Below, in pieces: positions 52,908-61,639 of a DNA stretch of 64,000 bases (positions within the stretch are counted from its first letter, which is position 1; each line of letters opens with the position of its first letter). Under the pieces are notes generated by a model. The model was given only the letters and a program-made list of their open reading frames with translations. It was not told the DNA's origin and searched no databases. A program made the translations under genes and the position numbers. The DNA comes from Streptomyces griseus subsp. griseus (GTDB taxonomy: Bacteria > Actinomycetota > Actinomycetes > Streptomycetales > Streptomycetaceae), in the NCBI RefSeq assembly GCF_000720255.1, contig NZ_JOJE01000004.1, positions 62,001 through 126,000 of the forward strand, in the 5' to 3' direction.

Positions 52908-54971
52908 GTGACCAGTGCTCAACGCCCGTACCGCAGCCGCAAAGACGTCACCCTCGTCTCGCTGCTCCTCCTCGTGCTGGCCATGACCCTCGGCCCCACG
53001 CCGAGTTCGGCCGCCGCCGCCGACTGGTGGACACCCACCGCACGGCCCGCGCCGGACTCGCAGATCGACGTCACGGGCGAGCCGTTCAAGGGCACGAACT
53101 CCGCGGGCGAGGTGCGCGGGTTCGTCGACGCGCACGACCACCTCTTCGCCAACGAGGGCTTCGGCGGGCGGCTCATCTGCGGCAAGACGTTCTCCGAGAA
53201 GGGCATCGCCGACGCCCTCAAGGACTGTCCCGAGCACTACCCCGACGGCTCCCTCGCCGTCTTCGACTTCATCACCAACGGTGGTGACGGCAAGCACGAT
53301 CCGAACGGCTGGCCCACCTTCAAGGACTGGCCCCGCTACAACTCACTGACCCACCAGCAGAACTACTACGCCTGGGTGGAGCGGGCCTGGCGCGGCGGCC
53401 AGCGGGTGCTCGTCAACGACCTCGTCACCAACGGCGTGATCTGCTCGGTGTACTTCTTCAAGGACCGCGGCTGCGACGAGATGACGTCGATCCGCCTCCA
53501 GGCGAAGCTGACCTACGACCTCCAGTCCTACGTCGACACGATGTACGGCGGCCCCGGCAAGGGCTGGTTCCGTATCGTCACCGACAGCGCACAGGCCCGA
53601 CAGGTCGTCGAGCAGGGCAAGTTGGCGGTCGTCCTCGGGGTGGAGACCTCCGAGCCGTTCGGCTGCAAGCAGGTCCTGGACATCGCGCAGTGCAGCAGGG
53701 CCGACATCGACAAGGGCCTGGACGAGCTGTACGGGCTCGGCGTGCGCAGCATGTTCCTGTGCCACAAGTTCGACAACGCGCTGTGCGGCGTCCGCTTCGA
53801 CGAGGGCGGCCTCGGCACCGCCATCAACGTCGGGCAGTTCCTGTCGACCGGCACCTTCTGGAAGACCGAGAAGTGCGCCGGCCCCCAGCACGACAACCCG
53901 ATCGGCGGGGCCGCCGCCCCCGAGGCAGAGAAGCAACTCCCGGCCGGTGTCGACGTCCCCGCGTACGCCGCGGACGCGCAGTGCAACACCCGCGGCCTCA
54001 CCGAACTCGGTGAGTACGCCGTGCGCGGCATGATGAAACGCAAGATGATGCTCGAGGTCGACCACATGAGCGTCAAGGCCACCGGCCGCGTCCTGGACAT
54101 CTTCGAGTCCGCGTCCTACCCGGGCGTCCTCTCCTCGCACAGCTGGATGGACCTGAACTGGACCGAGCGGGTCTACGGCCTCGGCGGCTTCGTCGCCCAG
54201 TACATGCACGGCTCCGAGCAGTTCGGCGCCGAGGCGAAGCGCACGGACGCCCTGCGCGACAAGTACGGCGTCGGCTACGGCTTCGGCACCGACATGAACG
54301 GCGTCGGCGGCTGGCCGGCCCCGCGCGGAGCCGACGCCCCCCACAAGGTCACGTACCCCTTCAAGAGCGTCGACGGCGGCTCCGTCATCGACCGGCAGAC
54401 CACCGGACAGCGCACCTGGGACCTCAACACCGACGGAGCCGCCCACTACGGGCTCGTCCCCGACTGGATCGAGGACATCCGGCTCGTCGGCGGCCAGGAC
54501 GTGGTCAACGACCTCTTCCGGGGCGCCGAGTCCTACCTCGACACCTGGGGCGCTTCCGAGAAGCACCAGGCCGGGACCAACCTCGCCAAGGGCGCCCCGG
54601 CGACAGCGAGTTCGTCCGAGTCCAACCCGTTCACCAGCTACGCGCCCGGCCGGGCCGCGGACGGCGACAGCGGCAGCCGCTGGGCGAGCGACTGGAGCGA
54701 CGACCAGTGGTGGCAGGTCGACCTGGGCGCCACCCACCGGGTCGCCCGCGTCACCCTCGACTGGGAACGCGCCTACGGGAAGTCGTACCGCGTCGACCTC
54801 TCCACCGACGGCGTGAACTGGAAGACCGCCTGGTCCACCACCTCCGGCGACGGCGGCCTGGACACGGCCCGCTTCACCGGAACCCCCGCCCGCTACGTCC
54901 GCGTCCAGGGCCTGGCCCGCGGCACGGACTGGGGATACTCCCTGAACGAGGTGGAGGTCCACAGCAGCTGA
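52908..54971 (+). CDS. Secreted M19-like (membrane dipeptidase-type) metallohydrolase with discoidin domain
   Basis: 687 residues from GTG 52908, which has AAGGGA 9 bases before it. A signal peptide (VTLVSLLLLVLAMTLGPTPS) is followed by a TIM-barrel hydrolase with a metal set in the order of renal-dipeptidase proteins: AHDH (HxH), VVLGVETSE (bridging Glu), EVDHMS, LSSHSW and GFGTDMNG (Asp). Several Cys may form disulfides. A C-terminal F5/8 type C domain (about 570-685, SRWASDWSDDQWWQVDLG, YVRVQGLARGTDWGYSLNEV) should bind sugars or cell-wall material. The substrate is unknown. Combining this fold with a carbohydrate-binding domain is unusual. Confidence 0.8.
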   Translation: MTSAQRPYRSRKDVTLVSLLLLVLAMTLGPTPSSAAAADWWTPTARPAPDSQIDVTGEPFKGTNSAGEVRGFVDAHDHLFANEGFGGRLICGKTFSEKGIADALKDCPEHYPDGSLAVFDFITNGGDGKHDPNGWPTFKDWPRYNSLTHQQNYYAWVERAWRGGQRVLVNDLVTNGVICSVYFFKDRGCDEMTSIRLQAKLTYDLQSYVDTMYGGPGKGWFRIVTDSAQARQVVEQGKLAVVLGVETSEPFGCKQVLDIAQCSRADIDKGLDELYGLGVRSMFLCHKFDNALCGVRFDEGGLGTAINVGQFLSTGTFWKTEKCAGPQHDNPIGGAAAPEAEKQLPAGVDVPAYAADAQCNTRGLTELGEYAVRGMMKRKMMLEVDHMSVKATGRVLDIFESASYPGVLSSHSWMDLNWTERVYGLGGFVAQYMHGSEQFGAEAKRTDALRDKYGVGYGFGTDMNGVGGWPAPRGADAPHKVTYPFKSVDGGSVIDRQTTGQRTWDLNTDGAAHYGLVPDWIEDIRLVGGQDVVNDLFRGAESYLDTWGASEKHQAGTNLAKGAPATASSSESNPFTSYAPGRAADGDSGSRWASDWSDDQWWQVDLGATHRVARVTLDWERAYGKSYRVDLSTDGVNWKTAWSTTSGDGGLDTARFTGTPARYVRVQGLARGTDWGYSLNEVEVHSS

Positions 54972-54975
54972 GTTC

Positions 54976-55008
54976 CCCGGAGCTCACCGTCACTGGCCGA
55001 GCTCCGGG
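54976..55008. terminator. Bidirectional terminator hairpin
   Basis: A 10-bp stem, CCCGGAGCTC (54976-54985) with GAGCTCCGGG (54999-55008), and a 13-base loop. It overlaps the last codons of the malic enzyme gene and lies right after the convergent hydrolase gene. Confidence 0.75.
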
Positions 55009-56642
55009 TAGACCGGCTCCCACATGGCGTCCTGCACCTGCTGGATGACGTCGTCCAGATCGGCGCCCGCCACTCCGTCCTCGGCGGCACGGCGGGCGAC
55101 CGCCGTTGCCACCGTCGCCGACGCGGCACGCAGGTTCTCCACCTCCGGCAGCAGCGGGGCGCCGGGCCCGGACGGGTCGGCCATGTCCGCGACCGCCTCG
55201 GCCGCGGCCCGCAGCATGCCGTCCGTGACCCGGGAGGCCCGAGCGACGATCGCACCGAGGCCCAGCCCGGGATAGACCAGGGCGTTGTTGGCCTGCCCGA
55301 TGACATGCGTCGTGCCGTCCAATTCCACCGGCGGCAGGGGAACCCCGGCCGCGACGAGCGCCCTGCCGTCGGTCCACCGCAGGACCTGCTCCGGCTGGGC
55401 CTCCATCTTCTCGGTCGGATTGGACAACGGCAGTACGACCGGCCGCTCCACGTGCTTCGCCATGGACCGTACGACGTCCTCCGTGAAGGCGCCGCGCACG
55501 GTCGAGGTGCCCACCAGCACCGTCGGACGGACCCGGTCCACGACCTCCTGGAGCCGCACCGGTGGGTCGTCCCACTCGTCGTCGGGACGCGCGTACGGCC
55601 GCTGGTAGTCCCGCAGCCCCTCGGTGGACCGCAGCAGCAGGCCCTGCCGGTCCACGCACCAGATGCGGGCCGTGGCCTCGTCGCGCCCCAGACCGTCGCG
55701 GACCATCGCGTCCCGCAGTTGGTCGGCGATGCCCACCCCGGCCGTGCCCGCGCCGAACACCACCACCCGCTGTTCACGCATCGGCGTTCCCGAGACCCGC
55801 GACGCGTTCAGCACACAGGCCAGGGTGATGGCACCCGTGCCCTGCATGTCGTCGTTGAACGTGCAGACCTTCTCGCCGTACGTCTCAAGCAGGCGGCGGC
55901 CGTTGCCGGGACCGAAGTCCTCCCAGTGCAGCAGCGCGTGCGGGAACAGCTCCCGCACGGTGTCGACGTACGCGGCGACGAAGGCGTCGTAGGCCTTACC
56001 GCGCACCCGGCTGTGCCGGTTGCCGACGTACAGCGGGTCGTTGAGCAGCGCCTGGTTGTCGGTGCCGACGTCGAGCACGACCGGGACCGCCCGGCCCGGA
56101 TGGATGCCGGCGGCCGCCGTGTAGACGGCCAGCTTGCCGACGGAGATCCGCATGCCGCCGACGCCCCAGTCCCCGATGCCGAGGATCTGCTCGGCGTCGG
56201 TGGCCACCACCAGGTCGACGTCGTCCGCGCCCAGCTCCAGCGCCTCGAACGCGGGCCGCACGTCCTGCGGACGGTCCACCGACAGGAACACCCCGCGGGG
56301 GCGGCGGATCTCATGGCTGTACCGCTTGATCGCCTCACCCACCGTCGGGTCGTACACGATGGGCAGCAGCTCGGTCAGACGGTCGGCCAGGAGCCGGTGG
56401 TACAGCACCTCGTTGCGGTCGTGGAGCTGCTCCAGGTACACGTTCTTCGCCAGGTCGCCGTCCTGGGACTCCAGCTGCTCCCAGGCCCGCCGGGCCTGCT
56501 GTTCGAGGGAGAGCACGCCGGGTGGCACCATGCCCACCAGGCCGTACTTCTCCCGTTCCTCCTCGGTGAAGGCGACACCCTTGTTGCGCAGCGGGTCGGT
56601 CAACAGGGCACGGCCGTACGGTTCGTGACGGCGCGAGGGCAT
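54990..56642 (-). CDS. NAD-dependent malic enzyme
   Basis: 550 residues, near the length of SfcA/MaeA-type enzymes. It converts malate to pyruvate and CO2 with NAD(P)H. Family marks are LPIVYDPTVGEAIKRYSHEI, GDWGVGGMRISVGKLAVYTA, LDVGTDNQALLNDPLYVGNR (metal and malate site), FNDDMQGTGAITLA, the nucleotide fold VVVFGAGTAGVGIADQL, and LPLSNPTEKMEAQPEQ. ATG 56642 with GGAGGGAG before it is clear. It is a single gene, cytoplasmic, linking the TCA cycle to pyruvate. Confidence 0.96.
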   Translation of the reverse strand: MPSRRHEPYGRALLTDPLRNKGVAFTEEEREKYGLVGMVPPGVLSLEQQARRAWEQLESQDGDLAKNVYLEQLHDRNEVLYHRLLADRLTELLPIVYDPTVGEAIKRYSHEIRRPRGVFLSVDRPQDVRPAFEALELGADDVDLVVATDAEQILGIGDWGVGGMRISVGKLAVYTAAAGIHPGRAVPVVLDVGTDNQALLNDPLYVGNRHSRVRGKAYDAFVAAYVDTVRELFPHALLHWEDFGPGNGRRLLETYGEKVCTFNDDMQGTGAITLACVLNASRVSGTPMREQRVVVFGAGTAGVGIADQLRDAMVRDGLGRDEATARIWCVDRQGLLLRSTEGLRDYQRPYARPDDEWDDPPVRLQEVVDRVRPTVLVGTSTVRGAFTEDVVRSMAKHVERPVVLPLSNPTEKMEAQPEQVLRWTDGRALVAAGVPLPPVELDGTTHVIGQANNALVYPGLGLGAIVARASRVTDGMLRAAAEAVADMADPSGPGAPLLPEVENLRAASATVATAVARRAAEDGVAGADLDDVIQQVQDAMWEPVYPELGQ

Positions 56643-56716
56643 CTGCGCTCCCTCCGACGGGCAGTTCGTCCGCTCCGGGTTTCCCGGCGGCGGGGAACAC
56701 AAACCGGGGCCGCGGG

Positions 56717-58108
56717 TCAGGCCCGCAGCGGGTTGGCGCGTGCCGTCGCGAGCAGGTACCAGGCGGTGGCCCCGGTGTGCCGGTACGGGTAGTAGCCGAA
56801 CCCGAAACCCGTGTCCAGCGGGCTGCTGGCCGACACGACGCCGGAACGTTCGGGGACCGCCCCGCCCCCGATCGTCCGGCCGCCGCCCAGCAGGTCCTGC
56901 GCGCGCTCGACCGAGGCGATCAGCCGCCGGGCGCGCGTCTCGTCGCCGGGGGCGCACCGGTCGCGCAGCGCGAGCGCCAGATGGGACGTGCCCTCGAACC
57001 ACACGCCATTGCGGTCCGGCCTGGGCTGACCCTCGGCGATCGGGACGTCCTCGTTCGCCAGGAGACTCGCGGAGCTGAAGGTGACGCCCTCGTAGGACTG
57101 GCCCGCGGGCACCGTGCTGTTGCGGCGGCCGGCCGTGTCCCGCACGGCGAGCTCGCTCGCGGCCCAGTCCAGCGACCGCGCGAACGCGGGGGAGCCGAGA
57201 GCGAGGTGGGTCCAGGTCTGGGTGTCCTCGGGGACCGGCGACCTGTTGACCGTCACACCGTCGTTGGTGCCGGTGTAGAAGAAGCCCCCGGAGGGCTCCC
57301 ACATCCTCGTGACGAAGGCCGCGGCCCGTGCGCGCCGCTCCCGCCACACCCGGTCCCCGGTGAGCCGGGCGAGCTGCCCGAACAGGCCGATCAGGTCGGT
57401 GTTGTGCTCGGTCGAGGTGAAGGGGAGCTTCTCGTCCGCCCCGTTGACACCGAACTTGTAGCCGCCGAGGGGCTCGTCCGTGCGGCCGACACGCTCGATC
57501 CACTCGCCGATCCGCACGGCGCCGGTGAGGAAACGGCGCTCCCCCGTGCGCCGGGCGAGCGCGGCGAGCGCGATGCCGGCCCATGCCATGTCGCCCACCG
57601 CCGTACCCGTGAAGCCGAACTGGGTACCGACGTTGGCCGTGCCGTCCGCCCGCACGAAGCCGTCCGGCTGCGGCGAACCGTCGTAGAAGGTGTACGGCCC
57701 CACGTTGTACGCCTGGCGCAGCCGGCCGTCGTCGTACGTGGGGTCGTGGGCCTGGGCGTAGAGGAGCGCGTCGCCCAGCGCGGTCGCCCGGGAGCGGGCG
57801 TCCGCGGTGCGGGAGGCGAGGTGGGCCAGGACGACGAGGGCGTTGTCGTAGGTGAACGCCGTGCTGAACAGGCCGGCCTGGTCGGTGTAGCTCTGGGCCA
57901 GCCGGACGGGACCGTGATCGGGGTACGCGTCCGTGGCGGCGGCGAGGAAGGCGTAGGCGCGGCCTGCCGCGGAGGCCACGGCGGTGGCGGGGCGGTCCGC
58001 CGCCACGGCGGTGCCGGCGCCGGCACCGGTGAGCGCCCCGGCACCGACAGCGAGTCCGGTCCCGATGATCGCGCGGCGACTGGGCGCGGGACCTTGGCTG
58101 CCGTTCAT
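56717..58108 (-). CDS. Tat-exported putative six-hairpin glycosidase
   Basis: 463 residues from ATG 58108. The signal has a twin-arginine, PSRRAIIGTGLAVGAGALTG. The mature part is rich in helices with repeated aromatic patterns (QAGLFSTAFTYDNALVVLAHLA, VGDMAWAGIALAALARRTG, EHNTDLIGLFGQLARLTG, FGFGYYPYRHTGATAWYLLA), the look of an (alpha/alpha)6 barrel. I cannot give a family or a substrate. A perfect LacI-type palindrome upstream indicates sugar-controlled expression. It ends near the malic enzyme start with about 75 bases between them. Confidence 0.75.
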   Translation of the reverse strand: MNGSQGPAPSRRAIIGTGLAVGAGALTGAGAGTAVAADRPATAVASAAGRAYAFLAAATDAYPDHGPVRLAQSYTDQAGLFSTAFTYDNALVVLAHLASRTADARSRATALGDALLYAQAHDPTYDDGRLRQAYNVGPYTFYDGSPQPDGFVRADGTANVGTQFGFTGTAVGDMAWAGIALAALARRTGERRFLTGAVRIGEWIERVGRTDEPLGGYKFGVNGADEKLPFTSTEHNTDLIGLFGQLARLTGDRVWRERRARAAAFVTRMWEPSGGFFYTGTNDGVTVNRSPVPEDTQTWTHLALGSPAFARSLDWAASELAVRDTAGRRNSTVPAGQSYEGVTFSSASLLANEDVPIAEGQPRPDRNGVWFEGTSHLALALRDRCAPGDETRARRLIASVERAQDLLGGGRTIGGGAVPERSGVVSASSPLDTGFGFGYYPYRHTGATAWYLLATARANPLRA

Positions 58109-58129
58109 GGGTCTCCTCGAAGTCCGGGT

Positions 58130-58143
58130 TGAGAGCGCTCTCA
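58130..58143. promoter_or_regulatory. Perfect LacI-type operator TGAGAGCGCTCTCA
   Basis: A 14-bp perfect palindrome with central GCGC, very like the CebR-type box (TGGGAGCGCTCCCA) used by Streptomyces LacI repressors of cello-oligosaccharide genes. It lies 22 bases before the ATG of the Tat-exported glycosidase and just downstream of its promoter. Confidence 0.8.
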
Positions 58144-58155
58144 TGAATCGCGCTC

Positions 58156-58184
58156 ATTGTGCTGTGACACCGGGGACGGGTCAA
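58156..58184 (-). promoter_or_regulatory. Promoter of the Tat-exported glycosidase gene
   Basis: On the minus strand TTGACC (58184-58179) and CACAAT (58161-58156) are 17 bases apart. The operator palindrome begins 12 bases downstream of the -10, where a bound repressor would block initiation. Confidence 0.55.
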
Positions 58185-58250
58185 CGCCTCGGGCTGTTCC
58201 CTGAGTTGACCACCGCTATAGTGAACGCCGACCCGATCCTGTGTGGAGAC

Positions 58251-58745
58251 ATGGTGGACGAGATGGGGCAAGTGGAGGAGAGCGCGGTCCTCTCGGTTCC
58301 CGCCGAATCCGTGTACCGGGCTGTGAGCGATGTCCGGCGCATGGGGGAGTGGAGCCCGGAATGCATCGGCGTCTGGTCCCGGAGCCGGCAGTTCGGGGCG
58401 GGGTCCCGCTTCATCGGGTTCAACCGCCGGCGATGGTGGTTCTGGTTCACCTCGTGCAGGGTGGTGCGGGCCGACCACGCGCGTGAGTTCGCCTTCGAGG
58501 TCAGGACCTTCGGAATGCCGGTGGCGCTGTGGGGCTACCGCTTCGAGGACCGGGGCCGAAGCAGCCTCGTGACGGAGTACTGGAGGGACCTGCGGACCGG
58601 ACGCAGCGCACCGGCCGCCAGACTGCTCGGCCTGGTCTTCACCGGCACCCCACCCGCCCGGCGCGCCGCCGTCAACCGGGACGGCATGCGGCGGACCCTG
58701 GACAGACTGAAGACGGCGTTGGAAGGCTCCGCGGACGATGAGTGA
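58251..58745 (+). CDS. SRPBCC-family (START-like) small-molecule-binding protein
   Basis: 164 residues. The fold is seen in VPAESVYRAVSDVRRMGEWS and PECIGVWSRSRQ, FGAGSRFIGFNRR, with the C-terminal long helix RDGMRRTLDRLKTALEGS. Members bind hydrophobic ligands or act as cyclases/aromatases. It has no membrane segment. ATG 58251 has GGAG close before it; ATG 58263 is possible. The next gene overlaps its end by 8 bases, so the two are in one operon. Confidence 0.88.
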   Translation: MVDEMGQVEESAVLSVPAESVYRAVSDVRRMGEWSPECIGVWSRSRQFGAGSRFIGFNRRRWWFWFTSCRVVRADHAREFAFEVRTFGMPVALWGYRFEDRGRSSLVTEYWRDLRTGRSAPAARLLGLVFTGTPPARRAAVNRDGMRRTLDRLKTALEGSADDE

Positions 58746-59598
58746 GCGTCCCGACGAGACCGCCGTGGCCGACCGGCTGACGGTGACACTGCCGGACGGC
58801 GCGGAACTCGCCGTCCACCACTGGCCCGGCGCGTCCGGCGCACCGCTGGTCGTGGTGTGGCCCGCGCTCGGCGTACGGGCCCTGTTCTACCGGCGTTTCG
58901 CCACGACCCTCACGGCGCAGGGCCTCGGGGTGGCGGTCGTGGACCTGCGAGGGCAGGGCGACAGCCGGCCCAGGCCGGACGCCTCGGCCCGCTACGGCTA
59001 CCACGAGCTGGCCACCGTCGACTTCCCGGCCGTCTTCGCCGCCCTGCGCGAACGAGCCCCGGGCAGCCCGGTGTTCCTGCTGGGCCACAGCCTCGGCGGC
59101 CAGATCGGCCTGATGTACGCCGCCCGGAACCCCGCCGCCCTCGACGGCGTCCTGCTGGTCGCCGCCGGCACCCCTCACTTCCGCACCTATCCGGGACTCA
59201 CGGGACTGATCCCGCTGCTCGGCACCGGCATCGTCGCCGGTGTCGCGGCGCTGCGCGGCTACTGGCCGGGCGACGTACTGCGCTTCGCCGGGCGGCAGTC
59301 CCGGGTGCTGGTGGCCGACTGGGCCAGCATGGCCCGCACCGGCCACTACCGCCCGGCCGGGGCCGACGTCGACTACGAGGACCTGATCGCCGCCCTGCGC
59401 CTGCCGGTGCTGGCGGTGTCCGTCGGCGGTGACGTGCTCGCCCCGCCCGGCGCGGTGGACGCCCTGTGCGGGCTGCTGCGCGGCGCGGACGTCTCACGGT
59501 GGCACCTCGACGAACGGCTCAGCCACATGGCGTGGGCCCGGCGGTCCGAGCCGATCGCCGCCGAGATCGGCCGGTGGATCCGCAAGATCCGCAGGTAG
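58738..59598 (+). CDS. Alpha/beta hydrolase (serine esterase/lipase-like)
   Basis: 286 residues. The nucleophile elbow is LLGHSLGGQIGL with Ser118. The Asp (VGGDVLAPPGAVDAL) and His (ERLSHMAWAR) of the triad follow in the right order. LWPALGVRALFYRRFATTL-like text near the start gives the oxyanion region (VVWPALGVRALFY). It resembles streptomycete alpha/beta hydrolases acting on lipids or esters; the substrate is unknown. It starts within the last codons of the SRPBCC gene. Confidence 0.93.
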   Translation: MSERPDETAVADRLTVTLPDGAELAVHHWPGASGAPLVVVWPALGVRALFYRRFATTLTAQGLGVAVVDLRGQGDSRPRPDASARYGYHELATVDFPAVFAALRERAPGSPVFLLGHSLGGQIGLMYAARNPAALDGVLLVAAGTPHFRTYPGLTGLIPLLGTGIVAGVAALRGYWPGDVLRFAGRQSRVLVADWASMARTGHYRPAGADVDYEDLIAALRLPVLAVSVGGDVLAPPGAVDALCGLLRGADVSRWHLDERLSHMAWARRSEPIAAEIGRWIRKIRR

Positions 59599-59620
59599 CG
59601 GAAGGCTCCGGGGCCGGCCT

Positions 59621-59646
59621 GCTTCGAACGGCGGGTTGCGGGGTAC
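59621..59646 (+). promoter_or_regulatory. Sigma-B-like promoter before the DUF3040 gene
   Basis: GCTT (59621-59624) and GGGTAC (59641-59646) are 16 bases apart, fitting the Streptomyces stress sigma-factor pattern GnnT-N14-16-GGGTAC/T. It lies about 42 bases before the DUF3040 start. Confidence 0.55.
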
Positions 59647-59687
59647 CCGGTCGGACGGGATCTCGTGCTCGAAGGAGGTGCCGCCGC

Positions 59688-60002
59688 GTGGACGACGGGG
59701 ACACGGACGACGTTCGACTGTCACCGAGTGAACGCCTCGCCCTGCTGCGGATCGAGGCGACGCTCGGGCGTGACCGGCGCTTCGCGCGTGCGATGCGCGG
59801 AAAGCCGGCCGGGCCGTGGCTGATCGTGTCGGTGCTGTTGCTGGCCGCTGCCTCGGTCTTCCTCGCGGTGATGGGAATCCGCACCTCGGACCCCGTCGTC
59901 GTCTGGTGCTTCGCCGCACTGTGGCCGCTCACTCTCTTCCAGACGTTCCGACTGCTGCGTCGTCTGAGCCGACGCGCCGGCCGGCGCCCGCGCCGGCTGT
60001 GA
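59688..60002 (+). CDS. DUF3040 small membrane protein
   Basis: 104 residues from GTG 59688, with GGAGG 9 bases before it. The conserved LSPSERLALLRIEATLGRD at the N-terminus is typical of DUF3040. Two helices follow (PWLIVSVLLLAAASVFLAVM and VVWCFAALWPLTLFQTF) and the C-terminus is strongly basic. Function unknown; the family is widespread in actinomycetes and often stress-related. A sigma-B-like promoter lies before it. Confidence 0.85.
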   Translation: MDDGDTDDVRLSPSERLALLRIEATLGRDRRFARAMRGKPAGPWLIVSVLLLAAASVFLAVMGIRTSDPVVVWCFAALWPLTLFQTFRLLRRLSRRAGRRPRRL

Positions 60003-60023
60003 GCTCTGGCCGCGCGGCGGGGC

Positions 60024-61031
60024 TCAGCTGGTCGATGCCGCCACCCGCAGGGGTGCCCCGCCGGTGGTGGCCTCGCCGTCGATCTCGCGGGCGGTGCTCG
60101 TCCACCAGTCGGGTCCCTCTTCGATGTAGCGCAGGAGTACGCCCTCTCTGATGGCCCAGGGACAGAGCTCGACCGTCCGGATGCCGGTCAGCTTGAGGGC
60201 GGTGTGGCCGACGATCGCGCCCGCCAGGCTCTGCCGGGCCCGGGGCGCGGAGATGCCCGGCAGCAGCGCACGCTCGGCCGTGGGCAGCGCGACGAGCGTG
60301 TCCACGGCACGGCGCAGGTCGGTGCGGTGCAGGACGCGATGGACGAAGGGGCCGTCACGCCCGGGCGCCGCTCCGCACAGCCGGGCCAGCTGCTGGAACG
60401 TCCGCGAGGTGGCGACCGCGGTGCGCGGCCCCTCCCAGCGGATGCGGGCCGAGACGTCCCGTAACTGGTGGCGCACCCTGCGCCGCAGTGCCTTCACCTC
60501 GTCCGGCGAGGGAGGGTCCCCGGTGCGGAAGAACTCGTTGGTCAGCCGGTTGGCGCCCAGCGGGAGCGACGCCGCGAACTCCGGCAGCCGCCCCCGTCCG
60601 AAGGCCACTTCGAGGGAGCCGCCGCCGATGTCGAACAGGGCGAGCGGCCCGCAGCGCCAGCCCAGCCAGCGCCGGGCACCGAGAAAGGTGAGCTCGGCCT
60701 CCACCTCGCCCGGCAGGGTGCACATCCGCACCCCGGTCCGCTCGTACACGGCGCGCAGCACCTCCAGCCGGTTCGGCGCCGCCCGCACGACCGCGGTCGC
60801 GAACGCCAACGGGCCCGCCGCGCCCCACCGTTGGGCCTTTCGGGCGGCCGCCCCCACCGCCTGCGCCAGCTGGTCCACCGCGTCCTCGCCGATGTGGCCG
60901 TCCGGCCCCACCTGCTCGGACAGCCGCAGCTTCCACTTGGCCGTGTGCACCGGCAGCGGCACCCCGCCCTCCGCGTCCGCGACCACGAGCCGCACCGTGT
61001 TCGACCCAGCGTCCACCACTCCTACACGCAT
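60024..61031 (-). CDS. Ppx/GppA-family exopolyphosphatase
   Basis: 335 residues, the usual length of the short actinomycete form. The actin/Hsp70-like phosphate loops are VGVVDAGSNTVRLVVADA at the N-terminus, and LALFDIGGGSLEVAFGRG, with EVEAELTFLGARRWLGW between and SLPLGANRLTNEFF after. The family releases phosphate from polyphosphate or pppGpp. It converges on the DUF3040 gene. Confidence 0.95.
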   Translation of the reverse strand: MRVGVVDAGSNTVRLVVADAEGGVPLPVHTAKWKLRLSEQVGPDGHIGEDAVDQLAQAVGAAARKAQRWGAAGPLAFATAVVRAAPNRLEVLRAVYERTGVRMCTLPGEVEAELTFLGARRWLGWRCGPLALFDIGGGSLEVAFGRGRLPEFAASLPLGANRLTNEFFRTGDPPSPDEVKALRRRVRHQLRDVSARIRWEGPRTAVATSRTFQQLARLCGAAPGRDGPFVHRVLHRTDLRRAVDTLVALPTAERALLPGISAPRARQSLAGAIVGHTALKLTGIRTVELCPWAIREGVLLRYIEEGPDWWTSTAREIDGEATTGGAPLRVAASTS

Positions 61032-61111
61032 GGTGGCTGCGTACCCAGAGGCGCGTGCGTAATGCGCGCGCCGCGAGCACTGAGCGTCGGATCATCGGGT
61101 ACTCGGCGCCC

Positions 61112-61312
61112 ATGCGAAACATCCTGAAGCGCCGTCACACACACAAGGAACCGACCCGGAACGCCACGGAGGAGGTCCTGGAGGAGCTGAAGCAGGAGGG
61201 CGACGAGGACGATGTCGACATCGCGGAGCCGACCCACGGCGGAACGGGCGACCCGATATCGCCCAGCCCGCAGGCCAACCGCAGGACCGCCGAGGGCCAC
61301 CCCGACGACTGA
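61112..61312 (+). CDS. 66-residue hydrophilic protein of unknown function
   Basis: Starts MRNILKRRHTHKEPTRNATE, continues with an acidic helix (EVLEELKQEGDEDDVDIAEP) and a Gly/Pro-rich disordered tail. It has no signal and no membrane helix. There is no clear ribosome site, so it may be leaderless: a GGGTAC box (61097-61102) ends only 9 bases before the ATG, a spacing like that of the DUF6479 gene downstream. I do not recognise a family. Confidence 0.6.
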   Translation: MRNILKRRHTHKEPTRNATEEVLEELKQEGDEDDVDIAEPTHGGTGDPISPSPQANRRTAEGHPDD

Positions 61313-61639
61313 ACAGGCCGAAGGGGCGCCACCACCACGCCGGGCGAGTGTGTCACCGCGCGCGGGTCCTTGCCCGGCGGGCGAGTCGTGGACGCGGCCG
61401 ACGCCCGACTGCCGGTGCACGACGGCTACGGCCCGCTCCTGCGCAAGGCGTTCCGCCTCGTCCTCCTCCTCCGTGCGCGCCTCGCGAGTGCGGGGCCGGC
61501 AGCGGCGATCCGGCGGGGCAGCCCGACGCCACTGCCGAACCCCGGCGCGGTCGCCCGGGCCACGCCTCCCGTTCCGCCGTAGGAGGGGTCGGCGGCGTCG
61601 AACCGTATTCCGGCGGCCGGTGGGGGGTACCCGGGGGCC
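61313..61639. other. Gene-free stretch of 327 bases
   Basis: Several overlapping frames are open here, but none has a ribosome site or a sensible protein composition. The only clear signal is the sigma-B-like promoter at its right end (61605-61630). Confidence 0.4.
61605..61630 (+). promoter_or_regulatory. Sigma-B-like promoter of the DUF6479 gene, near-leaderless
   Basis: GTAT (61605-61608) and GGGTAC (61625-61630) are 16 bases apart, matching GnnT-N14-16-GGGTAC/T. The ATG is 10 bases after the -10 box, so the transcript would begin at or just before the start codon. Confidence 0.6.

Noticed and set aside
61313..61639. Small coding genes in overlapping frames
   Set aside because: None has a ribosome site, and each reads as Arg/Pro/Ala-rich text typical of non-coding GC-rich DNA.
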